A stretch of 64,000 nucleotides of DNA from Ruania halotolerans. GTDB taxonomy: Bacteria > Actinomycetota > Actinomycetes > Actinomycetales > Beutenbergiaceae. Both the position numbers and the translations under genes were made by a program. Positions 55,201-63,330 of this stretch are shown here, piece after piece (within the stretch, counting starts at the first letter, position 1; each line of letters starts with the position of its first letter). The notes beneath the pieces are model-generated. The model was not told where the DNA came from, ran no database searches, and saw nothing but the letters and a program-made list of their open reading frames with translations. The stretch is from positions 2,553,380 to 2,617,379 of the forward strand of contig NZ_CP088017.1 in assembly GCF_021049285.1 (NCBI RefSeq), written 5' to 3'.

Positions 55201-55748
55201 CCGAAGATGTCCTGCAACTCCCCGGCTGCCCGGACCGCTTCCTCGTACTGCCCCAGACGCAGACGCACCTGCACCTCGCCGGAGGGGCAGCCGCTGGTCG
55301 CGATCAGACCTTTGCTGTACGTCTCCAGCAACTCGCGGTCCATCCGGGGCCACTTGCCGAGTTGTCCCTCGAGGGAGGCCAACGAACTCATCCGGAACAG
55401 GTTGTGCATCCCGGGCGTGTCCTTGGCCAGGATCGTCATGTGCGTGTACGCACCACGGGCGGAGACGTCGTCACCGGCCTGGTCGGCCTCACCCCATCGC
55501 ACCCGGGTCTTGTCGAACCTGCTGGTGCCCGGGGTGACGTACGCCTCGACACCGATGATCGGCTTGATCCCGTACTTGCGGGCCTTGGACCAGAAGTCGT
55601 AGGCACCGAACAGATAGCCATGATCGGTGGTGGCAAGCGCCGTCTGCCCGAGCCGCTGTGCCTCGGCGAAAAGATCGTCCAACCTCGCCGCACCGTCGAG
55701 CATCGAATACTCGGTATGGACGTGCAGGTGGACGAAATCATCAGCCAT
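52203..55748 (-). CDS. dnaE: DNA polymerase III alpha subunit, DnaE1 type
   Basis: Replicative polymerase. The 1181-aa length is usual for actinobacterial DnaE1. The N-terminal PHP domain (about 1-290) keeps the metal-binding pattern HLHVHTEYSMLDG and TTDHG, so it is probably an active 3'-5' proofreading exonuclease as in M. tuberculosis DnaE1. Polymerase aspartates lie in PDFDIDF, with GPGRGSGAGS upstream. A helix-hairpin-helix segment and the C-terminal OB fold (about 1000-1090, TIAGLITSLQRKMSKQGNPW) follow. The sequence is intact. It is divergent from the dapC-like gene. Confidence 0.97.
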   Translation of the reverse strand: MADDFVHLHVHTEYSMLDGAARLDDLFAEAQRLGQTALATTDHGYLFGAYDFWSKARKYGIKPIIGVEAYVTPGTSRFDKTRVRWGEADQAGDDVSARGAYTHMTILAKDTPGMHNLFRMSSLASLEGQLGKWPRMDRELLETYSKGLIATSGCPSGEVQVRLRLGQYEEAVRAAGELQDIFGKENYYIELMDHGLDIERRVTKDLLRLAKEINAPLLATNDLHYTTHEDAHAHEALLCVQSGSTLAEPTYDQGGKRFAFGGSGYYLKSAAEMRELFAEFPQACDNTLRVAEQCEVTFTEEVGKYMPHYPVPAGEDEVSTFVKAVETGLQERYNGAVPDASRKQAEYEIEVITGKGYAGYYLVVADFINWAKENGIRVGPGRGSGAGSIAAYAMSITELDPLEHGLIFERFLNPERESMPDFDIDFDERRRGEVIKYVSDKYGEDKVTYIVTYGTIKAKQALKDASRVLGYPFAMGEKLTKAMPAAVMGKDVSLAGMFDPEDKRYAEADEFRSVVNSDPEAQRVLETARGLENLKRQWGVHAAGVVIASEPLLDIIPIMRREQDGAVITQVDFPAGEDLGLVKMDFLGLRNLTILDDALENIVVNGKEPVRVEELTLDDRATYELLGRGETLGLFQLDGGGMRSLLRMMRPDNFEDISAVGALYRPGPMGANSHTNYALRKNGQQPITPIHPELAEPLDPVLGTTYGLIVYQEQVMEIAQKLAGYSLGQADLLRRAMGKKKKSVLDAEYSNFEAGMKANGYSANAVKTLWEILLPFSDYAFNKAHSAAYGVISYWTAYLKAHYPAEYMAALLTSTRDDKDKSALYLGECRRMRITVLPPDVNASAGTFTPVGLDIRFGLAAVRNVGQNVVAAIAQARQDKGDFTSFTDFLEKVPAVVCNKRTIESLIKAGAFDSLGHTRRSLLMIHEQAVDAVIGVKRKEAEGQFDLFAGLGGDDGESSGFAVEVPELPEWDKKQKLAFEREMLGLYVSDHPLSGIEHVLTQAADVSLATLTTDETRADGSTVTIAGLITSLQRKMSKQGNPWAAVTIEDMEGSVEVMFFGETYLAYSTVLAQDQVVVVKGRIRRRDETLSLQAMEVSLPDVTVGESAPVTVRIPESRCSEPVLLQLKNVLSTHPGVTEVHVRLVSPGRATVMRLEDALRVERTPALFGDLKALLGPNCLV

Positions 55749-55883
55749 GTCCCGAGTCTAAGCGCCCCCACCGTCAGTCCGGCGTACCCTCCGGGTGGCG
55801 GCACAGCCTACGATCGCAGACGAGGCTGGCGGCCCAGTGACGGGCCCAGGATGGCCGCCAGCTGCGACCGTGAGGACCGATGG
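55749..55883. other. Divergent promoter region, dnaE / aminotransferase
   Basis: 135 bp between the two start codons. It must contain both promoters, but I recognise no convincing -35/-10 pair or operator. Confidence 0.35.
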
Positions 55884-57149
55884 ATGACACAGTCAGGCCA
55901 CACGCAGCAGCCGTGGCAGCGGGTCGCCCATGCGGCAGGCCTGCTCGCCGCGGACGGCACCACGCGGGCGACCATCTTCGCCGAGATGACGGCACTGGCC
56001 ACGAAGACCGGGGCAGTGAACCTCGGTCAGGGCTTTCCGGATAGCGACGGCCCCCGCGCCGTCACCGATGCCGCTGCGGCAGCGATCCGCGACGGAATCA
56101 ACCAGTACCCACCCGGCCCGGGGATCCCCGAGTTGCGTCAGGCGATCGCGGCACACCAGGAGCGGCACTACGACATCAGCCTCGATCCGGACCGCCAGGT
56201 GCTCGTCACCACCGGGGCTACTGAGGCGATCGCCGCCGCATTGCTTGCGCTCGCCAGCCCTGGGGATGATGTGCTCACCCTGGAGCCCTACTACGACTCC
56301 TATGCCGCCGTGATCGCACTCACCGGTGCCCGGCACACGCGCGCCCCCTTGGTGCCCGGCCCCACCGGGTTCCGCCTGGACCTCACGGCGCTGCGCCGCG
56401 CCGTCAACGACCGGACCCGGGTGATCCTTCTGAACACCCCGCACAACCCGACCGGTGCGGTGCTCAGTGCAGCCGAACTCGCCGAGGTGGCCCGCCTCGC
56501 CCAGGTGCACGACGCCGTCGTGGTCACCGACGAGGTGTACGAGCACCTCACCTACGACGACGTCCCGCACCTCCCGATCGCCACCATGCCCGGCGCGGCG
56601 GCGCGCACCCTGACGATCTCCTCCGCCGGGAAGTCCTTCTCCGTGACCGGTTGGAAGATCGGCTGGATCAGCGGACCAGCCGAACTCATCGAAGCCGTCC
56701 GTACGGTCAAACAATTCCTCACGTACACCAGCGGTGCGCCGTTCCAGCCGGCAGTCGCCCTCGCACTCGGCCTGGAGACATCCGACTCCCCAGACGCCGA
56801 CTGGCTCCCCACCTTGCGCCGCTCACTCGCGCACCGCCGGGACCAACTCACGGACGGACTGCGGCACGCCGGACTGGCTCCCGTACCCGCGGCAGGTACC
56901 TACTTCGTCATGGCCGACGCTCAGCCGTTGCTGGCAGGCCCGCTGGCCGGTGCCGGAATCACCACGGCGGAGGAATTGTGCCGTCGCCTGCCCGAACTCG
57001 CCGGGGTGGTGGCTGTTCCCGCGACGGCGTTCACCACAGCCGGCTCACCCAGCACGGACGCCTTGCGCACCTGGGTGCGGTTCACGTTCGTGAAGTCGGA
57101 GGCCACCATCGCCGAGGCGCTACGCCGCCTGCAGACCCTCGCTGCCTGA
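55884..57149 (+). CDS. dapC: N-succinyldiaminopimelate aminotransferase-like enzyme
   Basis: A 421-aa fold-type I aminotransferase that closely follows actinobacterial DapC (M. tuberculosis Rv0858c) in layout: NLGQGFPDSDGP, INQYPPGPGIPELRQAIA, LVTTGATEAIAAALL, NTPHNPTGAVLSAAELAE and the PLP lysine in ISSAGKSFSVTGWKIGW. DapC works in the succinylase branch of lysine and diaminopimelate synthesis; kynurenine-type aminotransferases share the same motifs, so the substrate is not certain. Start ATG 55884 (MTQSGHTQQP); an ATG three bases earlier is out of frame. Confidence 0.85.
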   Translation: MTQSGHTQQPWQRVAHAAGLLAADGTTRATIFAEMTALATKTGAVNLGQGFPDSDGPRAVTDAAAAAIRDGINQYPPGPGIPELRQAIAAHQERHYDISLDPDRQVLVTTGATEAIAAALLALASPGDDVLTLEPYYDSYAAVIALTGARHTRAPLVPGPTGFRLDLTALRRAVNDRTRVILLNTPHNPTGAVLSAAELAEVARLAQVHDAVVVTDEVYEHLTYDDVPHLPIATMPGAAARTLTISSAGKSFSVTGWKIGWISGPAELIEAVRTVKQFLTYTSGAPFQPAVALALGLETSDSPDADWLPTLRRSLAHRRDQLTDGLRHAGLAPVPAAGTYFVMADAQPLLAGPLAGAGITTAEELCRRLPELAGVVAVPATAFTTAGSPSTDALRTWVRFTFVKSEATIAEALRRLQTLAA

Positions 57150-57168
57150 CCGGCAAGCCCTGCGCCGA

Positions 57169-57642
57169 TCACAATCCGAACAACGCCTCCGGCAGCAGGT
57201 GCGGAATGCTCACCACTGCCCAGAACCGGCCGAACCGGCCCACGAGCGAGACGCCCGCGAACACCCACCAGCGCATGTGGAGCGATCCGGCAAGTACGGC
57301 GACCACCGCGTACGGCGGCAGGCCTGCAAAGGCGCTCACGAGCGTGAGAGCGGCCGCGCCCCATGCGTGGCGAGAGCACCATCGCTCCAGGGTGCGGATC
57401 CGCTCGGCCCAACGTGCACTGGGCTTCGCTCGTAGCCGGGCGACATCCAGGACTCCGCGGCCCACCAGGTAGGAGAGCATCTTGCCGGCCACCTGGCCGA
57501 GCGCCCCGGCCGCCGCCAACCACACGGGTGGCACATCGGCGACCACAGCCGCCCCGACCAGGTAGACCTCGGCGGGCAGCACCATCACGACGGCGGAGAG
57601 CGCGCAGTATCCGAATGCCGCCGCGAGCGCCCACAGGTCCAT
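57169..57642 (-). CDS. Small VTT/DedA-like membrane protein
   Basis: A 157-aa membrane protein with hydrophobic segments at about 5-35, 40-60, 95-120 and 128-150. The amphipathic VGRGVLDVARLRAKPSARWAER segment and the FAGLPPYAVVAVLAGSL loop recall the VTT (SNARE-associated Golgi) family to which DedA proteins belong, but it is shorter than DedA (about 200 aa). Function unknown, perhaps lipid handling. It lies 34 bp upstream of the pseudouridine synthase gene's 3' end and converges with dapC. Confidence 0.7.
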   Translation of the reverse strand: MDLWALAAAFGYCALSAVVMVLPAEVYLVGAAVVADVPPVWLAAAGALGQVAGKMLSYLVGRGVLDVARLRAKPSARWAERIRTLERWCSRHAWGAAALTLVSAFAGLPPYAVVAVLAGSLHMRWWVFAGVSLVGRFGRFWAVVSIPHLLPEALFGL

Positions 57643-57676
57643 CGGTCAGGCGTCACCCACCTGCAGCGCACGCATC

Positions 57677-58603
57677 TCAGCCACTGCGCAATCGATCCAC
57701 GGCATCCTGCAGGTCGGCCGGGTAGCTACTGCTCACCTCGACCCATGAGCCGGAACCGGGGTGGGTGAAGCCGAGCCGCATCGCGTGCAACCACTGCCGC
57801 TGCAGGCCAAGCGTGCGCGCCAGCACTGGGTCTGCGCCGTAGGTCAGATCCCCGGCACATGGGTGGCGCAGGGCGGACATGTGCACCCGAATCTGATGAG
57901 TGCGCCCTGTTTCCAGATGGATCTCGAGCAGGCTGGCGCTACGCATCGCCTCGAGAGTGGCGTAGTGGGTCACACTCGGGCGCCCCTGTGCGAGTACCGC
58001 CCACTTGTAATCGTGCTGCGGGTGCCTGCCAATGGGGGCATCCACAGTTCCGGCGCTCGGGTCGGGATGGCCCTGCACGACGGCGTGGTACACCTTCTCC
58101 ACTGTGCGTTCCTTGAATGCACGCTTGAGCTGGGTGTAGGCACGTTCACTCTTGGCGACCACCATCAGACCGGACGTGCCCACGTCCAGACGGTGCACCA
58201 CTCCCTGGCGTTCCGCCGCACCGGACGTCGCGATCCGGTAGCCGGCCGCGGCGAGCCCGCCGATCACCGTGGGTCCGGTCCAGCCCGGGCTCGGGTGGGC
58301 CGCGACCCCGACGGGTTTGTCCACCACGACCACGTCCTCGTCGTCGAGACGGATCGCCATCCCTGGCACCGGCTCAGGCGCCGCCAGCGGCTCCGACGTG
58401 AGGTCCGGCAGTGTCACCTCGAGCCAGCCACCACTGACCAGGCGATCCGACTTGCCGAGCTCACGACCGTCCAGCACCACATGGCCGGCGCTGGCGAGCT
58501 CGGCCGCTTTGGTCCGACTCATGCCGAGCATGCGGGCGAGTGCGGCGTCCACCCGTTCACCGGCGAGCCCATCCGGTACCGGTAGCGAACGGAGATCACC
58601 CAT
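57677..58603 (-). CDS. rluD: RluD-family 23S rRNA pseudouridine synthase
   Basis: Isomerises uridines in 23S rRNA helix 69 (family function). The 308-aa protein has an N-terminal S4 domain (about 15-70, [21 protein letters not shown]) and the RluA-type catalytic motif [10 protein letters not shown] with Asp140; KVYHAVVQG and [13 protein letters not shown] complete the fold. The start at 58603 (MGDLRSLPV) overlaps the lspA stop by 8 bp, so translation is coupled. The lspA-rluD pair is conserved in bacteria. Confidence 0.94.
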   Translation of the reverse strand: MGDLRSLPVPDGLAGERVDAALARMLGMSRTKAAELASAGHVVLDGRELGKSDRLVSGGWLEVTLPDLTSEPLAAPEPVPGMAIRLDDEDVVVVDKPVGVAAHPSPGWTGPTVIGGLAAAGYRIATSGAAERQGVVHRLDVGTSGLMVVAKSERAYTQLKRAFKERTVEKVYHAVVQGHPDPSAGTVDAPIGRHPQHDYKWAVLAQGRPSVTHYATLEAMRSASLLEIHLETGRTHQIRVHMSALRHPCAGDLTYGADPVLARTLGLQRQWLHAMRLGFTHPGSGSWVEVSSSYPADLQDAVDRLRSG

Positions 58604-59309
58604 CGGATCGATCCCGGGTCCCACGGGTCTCTTCCGACAGGTCCCCGCTCGCCGACGCATCCACGTGCCCGGCGTGCTCGTCATCCTCGGCGAACGTGGT
58701 GCTGGCCGAATCGCTCTCGTCTCCGGCGGGTTCACGCTCGTCAGCGACGGGCTCGCCGCCACCACCCGCACGCGTACCGTCCAGTGCGACGCCGCGAAAG
58801 CTGAGCACGGCAATCGCGACGGCGGAAAGCACGATGGCGATGTCGGCAATGTTGCCAACGAAGTAGCCACCGTAGTTGATGAAGTCCACCACGTGCCCCA
58901 CACCGAAACCTGGCTCCCGGAAGAGCCGGTCACCGAGATTACCGAGATTGCCGCCCAGTAGAGCTCCAAGAGCGATCGCCCAGGCGAGTGATCCCAATCG
59001 GCGCGAGATCCGCAGGATCACCACTGCGACGACCACCGCGGCGATGGTGAACAGCCAGGTGGCCCCTTCGGCGAATGAGAAGGCCGCGCCGGGGTTGAAC
59101 ACCAGGCTCAGCCCGAGCAGATCGCCGATCACTGGGTGGTACTCACCGGCGTCGAACTGGGCCAACACTGCGAACTTGGTGATCTGGTCCGCGGCGAGCA
59201 CACCGAGCGTGAGCAGGACCACCACGCGCAGCAGGCGGCGACGGCGCCCCCGCACGCCGGCTCCGGTGCCGACCGGATCGCGGTCGCTCTTCTCGTGCGC
59301 GCCTGCCAT
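58596..59309 (-). CDS. lspA: Lipoprotein signal peptidase II
   Basis: Membrane aspartic protease that cleaves signal peptides of lipoproteins. Four helices span about 28-172. The catalytic aspartates are Asp127 in GNLGNLGDR and Asp156 in VGNIADIA, and [10 protein letters not shown] precedes the latter. At about 237 aa it is longer than usual (about 160) because of a ~65-residue Glu/Asp/Ser/Gly-rich tail after the last helix and a basic N-terminal extension. I prefer ATG 59309 (MAGAHEK) to the one 15 bp upstream. Confidence 0.93.
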   Translation of the reverse strand: MAGAHEKSDRDPVGTGAGVRGRRRRLLRVVVLLTLGVLAADQITKFAVLAQFDAGEYHPVIGDLLGLSLVFNPGAAFSFAEGATWLFTIAAVVVAVVILRISRRLGSLAWAIALGALLGGNLGNLGDRLFREPGFGVGHVVDFINYGGYFVGNIADIAIVLSAVAIAVLSFRGVALDGTRAGGGGEPVADEREPAGDESDSASTTFAEDDEHAGHVDASASGDLSEETRGTRDRSDG

Positions 59310-59334
59310 GGCTGGCCCTTTCACTCATGACGAC

Positions 59335-59365
59335 GGCGGGCCCCCTGCCGATGCGGGGACCCGCC
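59335..59365 (-). terminator. Hairpin between divIVA and lspA
   Basis: GGCGGG (59335-59340) pairs with CCCGCC (59360-59365), with an inner CCCC/GGGG stem. It lies 27 nt past the divIVA stop and before lspA, so it probably terminates the division-gene transcript. Confidence 0.6.
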
Positions 59366-59391
59366 GAACGCCTGCGGTATGCGTCAGTGCC

Positions 59392-60129
59392 TCACGGGCG
59401 GCGTGAATCGCTTTGCTCGCCGGAGGTGTACTGCGAGGCGATGCTTCCGCGGCCCTCGACATCGCTGAGCAGACCCTCGAGGTAGCTCTTCAACCGGGTC
59501 CGGTAATCCCGCTCGAAGACGCGCAGCTCGTCGATCTTGCGCTCGAGCAGCGAACGCTCGCTCTCAAGCTGGCTGAGCGTGCGGTTGCGCTGTTCGTCTG
59601 CTTCTCGCGTGAGGCGTTCACCCTCGGCCTGCGCCTCGGCGAGCAGTCGGTCCGCCTCGGCCTTGCCGTTGCTGACGTACTCGTCGTGGAGTCGCTGGGC
59701 CAACTGCAACATGCCTGTGGCGGACTCCGGCTCGTTTCCGCCGGTCGCAGCAGCCGTGGTGGCCTCGTCCACCTGCGGGGACACCTCGGCAGGCGCCTGT
59801 GCCGCGTCGCTGTCGGCTTCCGGTGCCGCAGCTTCTGCGGCAACGGTGTCCTGGCCGGCACCCACCGCGGAGAACTGCGTGGTCTGCTCGGCGGGTGTCT
59901 CGGCTGGCGCAGCCGCCGGAACGGTACCAGCGCCACCGGACAGTTCGGCGATTCGCCGCTCCGCCGCCTCGAGCTTCGCCTTCAGCTCCTCGTTCTCTCC
60001 GCCTACGACCCGCAGGGTGTTGACGACCTCGTCGAGGAAGTCATCTACCTCGTCCTGGTCGTACCCCTCACGGAACTTGGTGGGCTGGAACTTTTTGTTG
60101 AGGACGTCGTCTGCCGTCAGCAGAGCCAT
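59392..60129 (-). CDS. divIVA: DivIVA / Wag31 polar growth and division protein
   Basis: A 245-aa coiled-coil protein that marks negatively curved membrane at poles and septa and guides peptidoglycan synthesis in actinobacteria. The N-terminal DivIVA membrane-binding domain (1-60) begins MALLTADDVLNKKFQPTKF and contains GYDQDEVDDFLDEV. An Ala/Pro/Thr/Glu-rich linker (about 75-145) follows, then a long C-terminal coiled coil (about 150-225). I chose ATG 60129, which has AGGTGA upstream; an earlier in-frame ATG adds 11 unrelated residues. Confidence 0.95.
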   Translation of the reverse strand: MALLTADDVLNKKFQPTKFREGYDQDEVDDFLDEVVNTLRVVGGENEELKAKLEAAERRIAELSGGAGTVPAAAPAETPAEQTTQFSAVGAGQDTVAAEAAAPEADSDAAQAPAEVSPQVDEATTAAATGGNEPESATGMLQLAQRLHDEYVSNGKAEADRLLAEAQAEGERLTREADEQRNRTLSQLESERSLLERKIDELRVFERDYRTRLKSYLEGLLSDVEGRGSIASQYTSGEQSDSRRP

Positions 60130-60231
60130 TCTCGTCACCTCGGTCTGTGTCGGTCGGGCCAACGGTTCTCGCTGACTCGGAAGATAAGGGTTCGGCGAAG
60201 ATCACCGTAGCGGAAGATTTCACTCTACGCG

Positions 60232-60525
60232 TCACATGGTGGCCAGACGCGCCAAGACGCCGAGCAGGATCCAGCACGCCACGAGGACGATGAGGAACCC
60301 GACATCGAGCGCGATGCCACCTAGGCGCAGGGGTGGAATCAGACGCCGAAGCGCCTTCAAGGGTGGGTCGGTGGGCGTGTAAACAATCTCCGCCACGATG
60401 AGGGCGAGGCCGCGCGGCTTCCAGTCCCTCGCGAAATACGTCACCCAGTCGAAGCCCATCCGGACCAGAAGCGCCACCAGGTAGAGCAGGACGACCAGGT
60501 AGAGGAGCCCGAAGATCCAGCCCAC
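60232..60525 (-). CDS. YggT-family membrane protein
   Basis: A 97-aa protein with two membrane helices (about 3-25 and 70-93) separated by the YggT loop WVTYFARDWKPRG and VYTPTDPPLKALRRLIPPLRLG. Found between sepF and divIVA in most actinobacteria and linked to division or osmotic tolerance. It begins with GTG one base after the sepF stop codon, so translation is coupled. Confidence 0.9.
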   Translation of the reverse strand: MGWIFGLLYLVVLLYLVALLVRMGFDWVTYFARDWKPRGLALIVAEIVYTPTDPPLKALRRLIPPLRLGGIALDVGFLIVLVACWILLGVLARLATM

Positions 60526-60526
60526 G

Positions 60527-60994
60527 TCAGCTCTGGTTGAAGAATCGTGTCGTCGCCTCGGGCTCCTGACGCTCGCTGGCCACCTCGACGGTCGCAGGCG
60601 AGAGCAGGAAGACCTTGTTGGTGACCCGTTCGATGCTGCCATGCAGCCCGAAGATCAGACCCGCAGAGAAGTCCACGAGGCGCTTGGCCTCGGCGTCGGA
60701 CATGTCGGTGAGGTTCATGATCACCGGGGTCCCGCCCCGGAACGCTTCGCCAATCGACTTGGCGTCGGTGTAGGTGCGCGGGTGCACCGTGGTGATCCGG
60801 CGCAGGTTATGACCGACGTGGGAGGCGGCCTGACTGATCGGTGTCACCTGGGCCTCCTGGGCGGGCTCGTCGTAGTCATCGTGGGCGAGTTCGGCGTAGC
60901 CGTCCTCATACTCGCCGTCCGCGTATCGCTCCTCGCGCTCCTGGTCGGCCTCGGAGAGGCCGAGATACAGCATCGTCTTGCGCAGTGCTCCCAT
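60527..60994 (-). CDS. sepF: Cell division protein SepF
   Basis: Membrane anchor of FtsZ in actinobacteria, which lack FtsA and ZipA. The 155-aa protein has an N-terminal amphipathic helix (MGALRKTMLYLGL), an acidic linker (about 18-50) and the C-terminal FtsZ-binding domain with VHPRTYTDAKSIGEAFRGG, PVIMNLTDM and RLVDFSAGLIFGLHGSIERV. Confidence 0.95.
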   Translation of the reverse strand: MGALRKTMLYLGLSEADQEREERYADGEYEDGYAELAHDDYDEPAQEAQVTPISQAASHVGHNLRRITTVHPRTYTDAKSIGEAFRGGTPVIMNLTDMSDAEAKRLVDFSAGLIFGLHGSIERVTNKVFLLSPATVEVASERQEPEATTRFFNQS

Positions 60995-61102
60995 GCCTGC
61001 TCCTTTTCTGATCCGGCGGAGCCGGGTAATGAACTGAATGATCTGGTGTTCTAGACGCTAGACCAGGCACGGCGTGCTCAGCGGGAGCAGGTGGCGGCGT
61101 GT

Positions 61103-61126
61103 CGTGTGCGCTGATCAGCGCACACG
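61103..61126. repeat. 24-bp perfect palindrome between pgeF and sepF
   Basis: CGTGTGCGCTGA joined directly to its reverse complement with no loop. It lies 109 bp before sepF and 23 bp after the pgeF stop. It could be a terminator hairpin without U-tract or a dimeric-protein binding site. It is the longest perfect palindrome I noticed in the window. Confidence 0.7.
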
Positions 61127-61157
61127 CCGGTGTTCACGGCAGCCGGCGTTCACGGCA
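61126..61157. repeat. 16-bp tandem repeat at the pgeF 3' end
   Basis: GCCGGTGTTCACGGCA (61126-61141) is followed directly by GCCGGCGTTCACGGCA (61142-61157), one mismatch. The second copy includes the pgeF stop codon, so the gene end has been duplicated next to the palindrome. Confidence 0.65.
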
Positions 61158-61863
61158 CTGCGCGCACCACACCGGCGAACCGACCCGTGACGCCGTCACG
61201 CCGGTAGGAGTAGAACCGGCGGTCCTCCCGGGTACAGATGGCGTGCTCGTGCACGTGGCGCACTCCTGCTGCCGCCAGTTGGGCTCGAACGCCAGCACGC
61301 AGGTCCAGTGCGGGCGTCCCCCACGTCGTCCACGAGGCAAGGGCGGGCTCCTGATCGCACGCCTGCTCGCGCAGTTGCGCTGGCACCTCGTAGCAGGTGC
61401 CACAGATGCCCGGGCCGATTGCCGCATGCGTCACTCCGTGGCCCGCACCGGCCATTGCCGCGGTCGTTGCCGGCACGATCCCTGCGAGTAGCCCGCGCCG
61501 TCCCGCATGGACGGCAGCAACTGCGCCAGACCGGGAAGCCAGGAGGACCGGGATACAGTCGGCCACCAGCACAGCGGCACCGACCTCAGCTGTGGTCAGC
61601 ACCACAGCATCCGCCGTCGGTTCCTCACCAGGGGCGCTGACGCCCCGTACGTCGAGAAGCACCTGCGCGGAGTGCACTTGCCGCAGATACACCACCGGAG
61701 CGCCGAGCTCAGCAGCCACCACATCGCGATTGTGCGCAACATCGTCGCGGCGATCACCAACACCAGCCGCGAGGTTCATCTCGGAATACGGAGCGGCGCT
61801 CCGGCCGCCGAATCGAGTGGTGAACAGCCCCAGCGCTCCCGGACCCAGGTCGGCGGTCAACAC
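61150..61863 (-). CDS. pgeF: Peptidoglycan editing factor / laccase-domain protein
   Basis: A 237-aa YfiH/PgeF-family protein (CNF1/laccase-like fold). In E. coli PgeF removes wrongly made UDP-MurNAc-Ser; others oxidise purine nucleosides. The metal-site residues are in VYLRQVHSAQ (His), VADCIPVLLA (Cys) and VAAVHAGRRGL (His). The start GTG at 61863 lies 1 bp beyond the ftsZ stop codon; a TTG at 61860 is an alternative. The yggS gene that usually follows in this cluster is missing; sepF comes next after 155 bp. Confidence 0.88.
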   Translation of the reverse strand: MLTADLGPGALGLFTTRFGGRSAAPYSEMNLAAGVGDRRDDVAHNRDVVAAELGAPVVYLRQVHSAQVLLDVRGVSAPGEEPTADAVVLTTAEVGAAVLVADCIPVLLASRSGAVAAVHAGRRGLLAGIVPATTAAMAGAGHGVTHAAIGPGICGTCYEVPAQLREQACDQEPALASWTTWGTPALDLRAGVRAQLAAAGVRHVHEHAICTREDRRFYSYRRDGVTGRFAGVVRAVP

Positions 61864-61864
61864 C

Positions 61865-63112
61865 TCACTTGAGGAAATCGGGGACGTCGAGATCTTCCTC
61901 GCGCCGGTTGCGCGGCTCCTCGTCGAAGACGCGGGGCACTTCGAGCGGATTCGCTGCGCCGTGCTGCCCACCGTCTCCCACTGTCGTGGCCGGCTCAGGC
62001 ACCGGTGCACTCTCCCGGGAATCCCGAGAACTGGAGCGCGACGGTGCCGGCTCGTCTGCGGGCTCGACGACGGGCTCCTGCCGCGCCGGGGCCGGTTCTG
62101 CGGCCCGCTCCGGCTGGGCGGCAGTGGTCGCGCGTGCACTCTGTGTGGTCGCCGTCGACGTCGGACCCCCTTGGTCGAAGCCGGCGGCGATCACCGTGAC
62201 CCGCACCTCGTCGCCGAGCGCGTCATCGATCACCGCACCGAAGATGATGTTCGCTTCTGGGTGCGCCGCTTCCTGCACCAGGCGGGCCGCCTCGTGAATC
62301 TCGAACAGCCCGAGGTCGCTCCCACCCTGGATGGACAGCAGCACGCCGTGCGCTCCATCGATACTCGCCTCGAGTAGTGGCGAGGAGATTGCCAGCTCCG
62401 AGGCTTGGACGGCGCGGTCCTCCCCGCGCGCCGAGCCGATCCCCATCAGCGCACTCCCTGCGCCCTGCATGACTGACTTCACGTCCGCGAAGTCGAGGTT
62501 GATCAAGCCCGGTGTGGTGATCAGGTCGGTGATGCCCTGCACACCTGAGAGCAGAACCTGGTCAGCGGATTTGAAGGCGTCCAGCACCGAGACGTTGCGG
62601 TCGCTGATGGAAAGCAGCCGATCGTTCGGGATCGTGATGAGCGTGTCCACCTCTGAGCGGAGCGACTCGATCCCGGCGTCTGCCTGCACGCCACGACGGC
62701 GGCCCTCGAACGTGAACGGGCGGGTCACCACGCCGATGGTCAAGGCCCCGAGGGACCGGGCGATCTTCGCCACGACGGGAGCTCCTCCGGTTCCGGTGCC
62801 ACCACCCTCGCCGGCGGTCACGAAGACCATGTCGGCCCCGCGCAAGACCTCCTCGATCTCCTCGGTGTGATCCTCTGCTGCCCTCTTGCCAACCTCGGGG
62901 TCGGCGCCTGCGCCCAACCCCCGGGTCAACTCCCGCCCGACGTCGAGTTTGACGTCGGCGTCGCTCATCAATAGGGCCTGCGCATCCGTGTTGACGGCGA
63001 TGAACTCCACGCCCTTCAACCCGACGTCGATCATCCGGTTGACGGCGTTCACGCCGCCACCACCGATCCCGACCACCTTGATGACCGCCAGGTAATTCTG
63101 CGGTGCCGCCAC
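61865..63112 (-). CDS. ftsZ: Cell division protein FtsZ
   Basis: Tubulin-like GTPase forming the Z ring. The 415-aa protein starts with GTG at 63112 ([21 protein letters not shown]); GAGAGGGATCGAC lies just upstream and supports this start over an ATG 69 bp earlier. The GTP loop GGGTGTGG is at 103-110 and the T7 catalytic loop is [11 protein letters not shown] variable Pro/Ala/Thr linker (about 310-405) leads to the C-terminal peptide DLDVPDFLK, the binding site for SepF. It is followed by pgeF after 1 bp. Confidence 0.98.
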   Translation of the reverse strand: MAAPQNYLAVIKVVGIGGGGVNAVNRMIDVGLKGVEFIAVNTDAQALLMSDADVKLDVGRELTRGLGAGADPEVGKRAAEDHTEEIEEVLRGADMVFVTAGEGGGTGTGGAPVVAKIARSLGALTIGVVTRPFTFEGRRRGVQADAGIESLRSEVDTLITIPNDRLLSISDRNVSVLDAFKSADQVLLSGVQGITDLITTPGLINLDFADVKSVMQGAGSALMGIGSARGEDRAVQASELAISSPLLEASIDGAHGVLLSIQGGSDLGLFEIHEAARLVQEAAHPEANIIFGAVIDDALGDEVRVTVIAAGFDQGGPTSTATTQSARATTAAQPERAAEPAPARQEPVVEPADEPAPSRSSSRDSRESAPVPEPATTVGDGGQHGAANPLEVPRVFDEEPRNRREEDLDVPDFLK

Positions 63113-63330
63113 GTCGATCCCTCTCGTCCGGTGCTCGTGCTCGGGTGACCCTGAAGTCCGACCCTCAACCCTCACCCTCAACCTGAGGGTAAGAGTTATG
63201 TCATTTTTCCAACACCACTGACGCTAGGTCTCCGACCGCAGGAGGGCAACGACATCGGGGGGTGTGTCGCCGACCGCGTTTCGGCACGGTCGATGGCACG
63301 CTCGCAACCCCGGCGATCACCGGCTGGGCG
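63113..63330 (-). promoter_or_regulatory. ftsZ upstream region
   Basis: 218 bp between ftsQ and ftsZ. On the minus strand TTGGAA (about 63206-63211) and a following AT-rich stretch with TAACTC and TACCCT form a plausible promoter. Immediately downstream are four GAGGGT-type units and the inverted repeat TGAGGGT/ACCCTCA (63174-63190). ftsZ is known to have several promoters in actinobacteria; their exact sites are not determined here. Confidence 0.5.

Noticed and set aside
54126-55883. Plus-strand frame opposite dnaE leading into the aminotransferase
   Set aside because: The upstream ~586 codons are antisense to dnaE and lack domains; the real gene starts at 55884.
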